Shown here: one piece after another, positions 9,147 through 11,537 of the stretch | Numbering within the stretch: the first letter of the stretch is position 1 | Layout: every line of letters starts with the position of its first letter | The notes under the pieces: generated by a model | What the model saw: only the letters and a program-made list of their open reading frames with translations | What the model was told of the DNA's origin: nothing | Database searches by the model: none | Made by a program: the position numbers and the translations under genes | Assembly: GCA_021791235.1 (NCBI GenBank) | Contig: JAJYXA010000219.1 | Span: 1 to 11,537, forward strand | DNA: 11,537 nucleotides | Source: Pseudomonadota bacterium | Lineage (GTDB): Bacteria; Pseudomonadota; Gammaproteobacteria; Burkholderiales; Thiobacillaceae | Direction of reading: 5' to 3'

Positions 9147-10184
9147 ATGTCGACAGCGAACCAGCCCACCATCCCCGCAACCCTGATTCCCGGCGACGGC
9201 ATCGGCCCCGAGATCGTCGAAGCCACCGTGATGGCGCTCGACGTTCTGGGCGCGCGCTTCGACTGGGAGACCTGCTCGGCGGGTCTCGCCGGGATGAAGG
9301 AATTCGGCGATCCCCTGCCGCAATCGACGCTGGACTCGATCCACCGCACCAAGCTGGCGCTGAAGGGTCCGCTGGAAACGCCGGTCGGCGGCGGCTATCG
9401 CTCTTCCAACGTGCGCCTGCGCGAGGAGTTCAAGCTCTACGCCAACGTCCGCCCGGCCAAAACCATCATTCCCGGCGGCCGCTACGACGACATCGACCTG
9501 GTCTTGCTGCGGGAGAACAACGAGGGCCTCTACGTCGGCTTCGAGCACTATATTCCGATCGACGGCGACCCCCACGCGGTGGCCATGGCCACCGGCGTGA
9601 ACACCCGCGCCGGCTGCCGGCGCATCGCCGAATACGCCTTCGACTACGCGGTGAAGAACGGCCGCAAGAAGGTCACCATCGTGCACAAGGCCAACATCAT
9701 GAAGGCCCTGACCGGCCTGTTCCTGGACACGACGCGGGAGGTCGCCAAGAAGTACGAGGGCCGCATCGAATGCGATCAGCGCATCGTCGATGCCTGCGCC
9801 ATGCAACTGGTGTTGAACCCCTGGCAGTTCGACGTGATCGTCACCACCAACCTGTTCGGCGACATCCTCTCGGACGAGATCGCCGGACTGGTGGGCGGTC
9901 TGGGCATGGTGCCGGGGGCGAACATCGGCGTGGAAGCGGCGATCTTCGAGGCGGTGCATGGCTCGGCGCCCGACATCGCCGGAAAAGGCATCGCCAACCC
10001 CGTGGCGCTGATGCTGGCCGCCGCGATGATGCTCGACCACATCGACCGGCGCGACCTGGGCGGCCGCCTGCGTCAGGGGATCGATGCCACGCTCAACGTG
10101 GACAAGGTGCGCACCGGCGACCTGGGCGGCACTGCCTCGACCAAGCAGTTCACCGCCGCGCTGATCCGCCGGCTCAATACCTGA
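9147..10184 (+). CDS. NAD-dependent isocitrate dehydrogenase
   Basis: This 345-aa enzyme belongs to the isocitrate/isopropylmalate dehydrogenase family and oxidatively decarboxylates isocitrate to 2-oxoglutarate in the TCA cycle. Substrate residues fit isocitrate: Ser86 and Asn88 followed by Arg92 and Arg102 (in YANVRP), Tyr129 in ENNEGLYVGFEH, and Lys181 in VHKANIMK. The metal-binding aspartates are Asp239 and Asp243 in FGDILSDEI. In the cofactor loop HGSAPDIAGKG, Asp276-Ile277 stand where NADP enzymes such as E. coli Icd have Lys344-Tyr345, which indicates NAD use. Length is normal for the short NAD-type, and the ATG has AGAGGA 4 nt upstream. Ser at position 86 argues against isopropylmalate dehydrogenase, and a tartrate or homoisocitrate role is less likely. 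It is divergent from the broken flavin reductase and ends at the hairpin at 10259-10282. Confidence 0.92.
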   Translation: MSTANQPTIPATLIPGDGIGPEIVEATVMALDVLGARFDWETCSAGLAGMKEFGDPLPQSTLDSIHRTKLALKGPLETPVGGGYRSSNVRLREEFKLYANVRPAKTIIPGGRYDDIDLVLLRENNEGLYVGFEHYIPIDGDPHAVAMATGVNTRAGCRRIAEYAFDYAVKNGRKKVTIVHKANIMKALTGLFLDTTREVAKKYEGRIECDQRIVDACAMQLVLNPWQFDVIVTTNLFGDILSDEIAGLVGGLGMVPGANIGVEAAIFEAVHGSAPDIAGKGIANPVALMLAAAMMLDHIDRRDLGGRLRQGIDATLNVDKVRTGDLGGTASTKQFTAALIRRLNT

Positions 10185-10194
10185 CTACCTGACT
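10179..10194 (+). repeat. Tandem 8-bp duplication across the dehydrogenase stop codon
   Basis: ACCTGACT occurs twice in direct succession (10179-10186, 10187-10194). The first copy contains the TGA stop of the isocitrate dehydrogenase gene. An in-frame TAG follows at 10197-10199. It is probably a small slippage duplication with no effect on the protein. Confidence 0.6.
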
Positions 10195-10258
10195 CATAGC
10201 GGCGGAGGGCTCCCCGCCTACGTCGGGGCGACGCCGCTCTCTCTTCAGAGACGCAGAA

Positions 10259-10282
10259 AAAACCGCCACTGACGGCGGTTTT
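10259..10282. terminator. Strong bidirectional rho-independent terminator
   Basis: AAAACCGCC (10259-10267), a 6-nt loop, and GGCGGTTTT (10274-10282) form a perfect 9-bp stem with a GC core and A-tract/T-tract flanks on both sides. It ends isocitrate dehydrogenase transcripts on the plus strand. On the minus strand it could end transcripts from the original tRNA-His gene. A GCGGCG...CGCCGC hairpin just upstream (10199-10236) may add to it. Confidence 0.85.
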
Positions 10283-10300
10283 AGCGGCGGTTGGGGGTGT

Positions 10301-10348
10301 TGGGGTGGACGATGGGACTCGAACCCACGACGACTGGAATCACAATCC
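10301..10348 (-). tRNA. 3' portion of tRNA-His(GTG), attachment-site remnant
   Basis: Read on the minus strand, this segment is the end of a tRNA-His gene: the anticodon loop TTGTGAT with anticodon GTG (10341-10343), the 3' anticodon strand, the variable region, the T arm with GTGGG-TTCGAGT-CCCAT, the acceptor 3' strand CGTCCAC, the His-type C73, and an encoded CCA (10301-10303). Upstream of GGATTGTG the sequence no longer fits. The 5' anticodon strand would be TCGGA and does not pair fully, and no D arm or 5' acceptor strand (GTGGACG) follows within 100 bp. It is therefore a fragment that cannot make a tRNA. Such 3' fragments are left at one end of elements that integrate in tRNA genes, and the adjoining integrase supports that. 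The crossover core lies within this block. Confidence 0.85.
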
Positions 10349-10376
10349 GAAATTCTAATCAGGAATAAACCCAGTA

Positions 10377-10405
10377 TTGACGCGACTTCCTGCGCTATGT
10401 AAAGT
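10377..10405 (+). promoter_or_regulatory. Integrase gene promoter
   Basis: TTGACG (10377-10382) and TAAAGT (10400-10405) are 17 bp apart, matching the sigma-70 consensus at 5 and 4 of 6 bases. They lie 71 bp before the integrase start codon and within 30 bp of the tRNA-derived attachment block, so integrase expression is linked to the element's own DNA, not to a host promoter. Confidence 0.5.
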
Positions 10406-10421
10406 AGCAAACAACCATTTC

Positions 10422-10439
10422 GGGGACAAAACGGGGACA
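10422..10439 (+). repeat. GGGGACA direct repeat upstream of the integrase gene
   Basis: GGGGACA occurs at 10422-10428 and 10433-10439, 11 bp apart and so on one helix face. It lies between the integrase promoter and its start codon, close to the attachment site. It may be an arm-type site for the integrase N-terminal domain or an autoregulatory site. Confidence 0.5.
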
Positions 10440-10476
10440 GTTGAGTAGTTTTGTCGGGTACTTAAGGGGCGGCGGC

Positions 10477-11535
10477 GTGGCGACGTTCGAGCAGCGGGAA
10501 AGTGGGTGGTGGCAGGCAAAGGTCCGACGTGACGGCTATCCACACCAATCAAAAACGTTCAAAAAAAAAGCTGACGCCGAGGCCTGGGCAACGGTGATTG
10601 AGTCGGAAATGGGGCGAGGCGTCTTTGTCAGCCGCGCCGAAGCCGAGTCGACAACCCTGGCGGATGCGCTGGATCGCTACCAGCGCGAGGTCACCCCGCG
10701 CAAGCGCGGGGCCGATGTGGAGCGGTACCGAATTGGTGCCCTGCTCACCAGGCCGCTGGCCAGTCGCACCCTGGCCAGCATCCGTGGGGCGGAAGTTGCG
10801 CAGTACCGCGACGAGCGGATCGCCGAGGGACTGTCACCGTCGTCGATCACCAAGGACCTCGCCCTGCTCTCCCATCTTTTTGAGACCGCGCGCAAGGAAT
10901 GGAGTATCGAGGTCGACAATCCGGTCCGGAAGATCAGTAAGCCGAAGGTCGACAATGCGCGCAGTCGGCGGCTCTCGGACGATGAAGAGCGCTATTTGCT
11001 TGCGGCTTTGGACGATACCAGCGCAGGCGAGCGCAGCAATGCGACGATCCCACGCATCGTCAGATTCGCAATTGAGACCGCGATGCGGCAGGGCGAGATC
11101 CTTGCTCTGGACTGGAAGCACGTCGATCTAGATCGCGCGGTCGCCCATCTGCCCGACACAAAAAATGGGACGCCCCGCGATGTACCTTTGTCGAGTGCTG
11201 CGGTAGCCATGCTCCGCGGTGATGGGAGAGTAGCGCGGATGCGCAAGGGCAAGGTGTTTGCGACAACTGCGAGCGCAATCAAACAGTCATACTCGCGGGC
11301 CGTAGTCCGGGGCCGCCGGAATTACCTGGCGGAGTGCTCCGAAGCTGGCGTCGAACCACAGGAAGGCTTCCTCGATGATCTGACATTCCACGATCTGCGG
11401 CACATTGCGACCGAAAGGCTCGCGGAGCGTCTGCAGATGCATGAACCCATGCGGGTCACGGGACACAAAGACACTCCGATGATGGCTAGGTACTACCATC
11501 CCCGACCTGAAGATTTGGCGAAGAAGCTCGGATAA
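10477..11535 (+). CDS. Tyrosine recombinase / phage-type integrase
   Basis: This 352-aa site-specific recombinase, numbered from GTG at 10477, has three parts. An N-terminal arm-binding domain (residues 1-60) shows WWQAKVRRDGYPHQSKTF. A core-binding SAM-like domain spans about residues 62-155. The catalytic domain contains Arg204 (ETAMRQGEI), Lys229 (DTKNGTPRDVPL), His305 and Arg308 (FHDLRH), His330 (TGHKDT) and the nucleophile Tyr339 in ARYYH. All six catalytic residues are present, so it is probably active. GTG at 10477 has AAGGGG 7 nt upstream and gives the usual start MATFEQRESGWW; the frame is open from TTG at 10441, a less likely start. A run of nine A residues (10561-10569) lies early in the gene but the frame is intact. 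The gene points away from the tRNA-His fragment into the element. Confidence 0.94.
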   Translation: MATFEQRESGWWQAKVRRDGYPHQSKTFKKKADAEAWATVIESEMGRGVFVSRAEAESTTLADALDRYQREVTPRKRGADVERYRIGALLTRPLASRTLASIRGAEVAQYRDERIAEGLSPSSITKDLALLSHLFETARKEWSIEVDNPVRKISKPKVDNARSRRLSDDEERYLLAALDDTSAGERSNATIPRIVRFAIETAMRQGEILALDWKHVDLDRAVAHLPDTKNGTPRDVPLSSAAVAMLRGDGRVARMRKGKVFATTASAIKQSYSRAVVRGRRNYLAECSEAGVEPQEGFLDDLTFHDLRHIATERLAERLQMHEPMRVTGHKDTPMMARYYHPRPEDLAKKLG

Positions 11536-11537
11536 TG

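Larger units (their letters stand above)
10301..11537. mobile_element. Left end of an integrated element in tRNA-His
   Basis: The tRNA-His 3' fragment, a promoter, a direct repeat and a tyrosine recombinase gene follow in this order, which is the usual layout of the integrase-proximal end of a genomic island or prophage. The DNA from 10349 on has more A/T and less regular codon bias than the flanking core genes. Because the fragment is on the minus strand and lacks its 5' half, the element must lie to the right and the complete tRNA gene should be at its far end. The window stops just after the integrase gene, so the cargo is not visible. Confidence 0.8.

Noticed and set aside
7899..10040. 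713-codon open frame on the minus strand running through the isocitrate dehydrogenase gene
   Set aside because: Only its last part (from about 8430 down) is real, as the second half of the frameshifted flavin reductase; the rest is antisense to the dehydrogenase and its upstream region.
10349..10440. Search for a 5' tRNA-His half that would make the gene whole
   Set aside because: No GTGGACG acceptor strand or D arm is present on the minus strand in this stretch, and the 5' anticodon strand does not pair fully.

Overview
The window looks like a chromosomal stretch of a GC-rich betaproteobacterium. A Rhodocyclales-type anaerobe or facultative anaerobe (the Azoarcus, Dechloromonas or Accumulibacter neighbourhood) would fit. 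The reasons are high GC with strong third-position G/C bias, promoters of the TACAATGGCGG / TAAAATGGCGG kind, a one-piece pyruvate:ferredoxin oxidoreductase behind an ANR/FNR-like box, and an NAD-type isocitrate dehydrogenase. The taxon is inference; no rRNA or marker gene is present.

Positions 1-2615, all on the minus strand, form an accessory patch. In transcription order it holds vapB-vapC, a truncated 5' end of a type I methylase gene (hsdM), an orphan BrnA-type (DUF4415) antitoxin coupled to an unknown 70-aa protein, a dinJ-yafQ toxin-antitoxin pair, and only the first codons of a type I restriction subunit (hsdR). It reads as a decayed type I restriction-modification locus, with hsdS and most of hsdM and hsdR gone, while the small addiction-type genes look intact. 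The vapBC and dinJ-yafQ operons each have a recognisable promoter with repeated operator-like half-sites.

Positions 2616-10200 look like core genome. A divergent control region separates vapBC from a plus-strand pair, an ArsC/Spx-like reductase and the redox chaperone gene hslO, which overlap by ATGA. HslO has lost two of its four zinc-binding cysteines. A perfect hairpin at 4007-4035 separates it from the convergent nifJ gene (1213 aa, all cysteines for three Fe-S clusters present). The nifJ upstream region (7682-7898) carries an ANR/FNR-like site and a 14-bp palindrome. Beyond the palindrome and box nothing gene-like is seen up to 7898. Next on the minus strand is an Old Yellow Enzyme gene broken by an apparent 13-bp deletion. 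Divergent from it is an intact NAD-dependent isocitrate dehydrogenase gene ending at a strong bidirectional terminator (10259-10282).

From 10301 to the right edge lies the left end of an integrated element. It starts with the 3' portion of a tRNA-His(GTG) gene on the minus strand, without its 5' half, followed by an integrase promoter, a GGGGACA direct repeat and a complete tyrosine recombinase gene. The geometry is that of an attachment site in the 3' end of tRNA-His. It predicts that the element continues rightward and that an intact tRNA-His gene lies at its far end.
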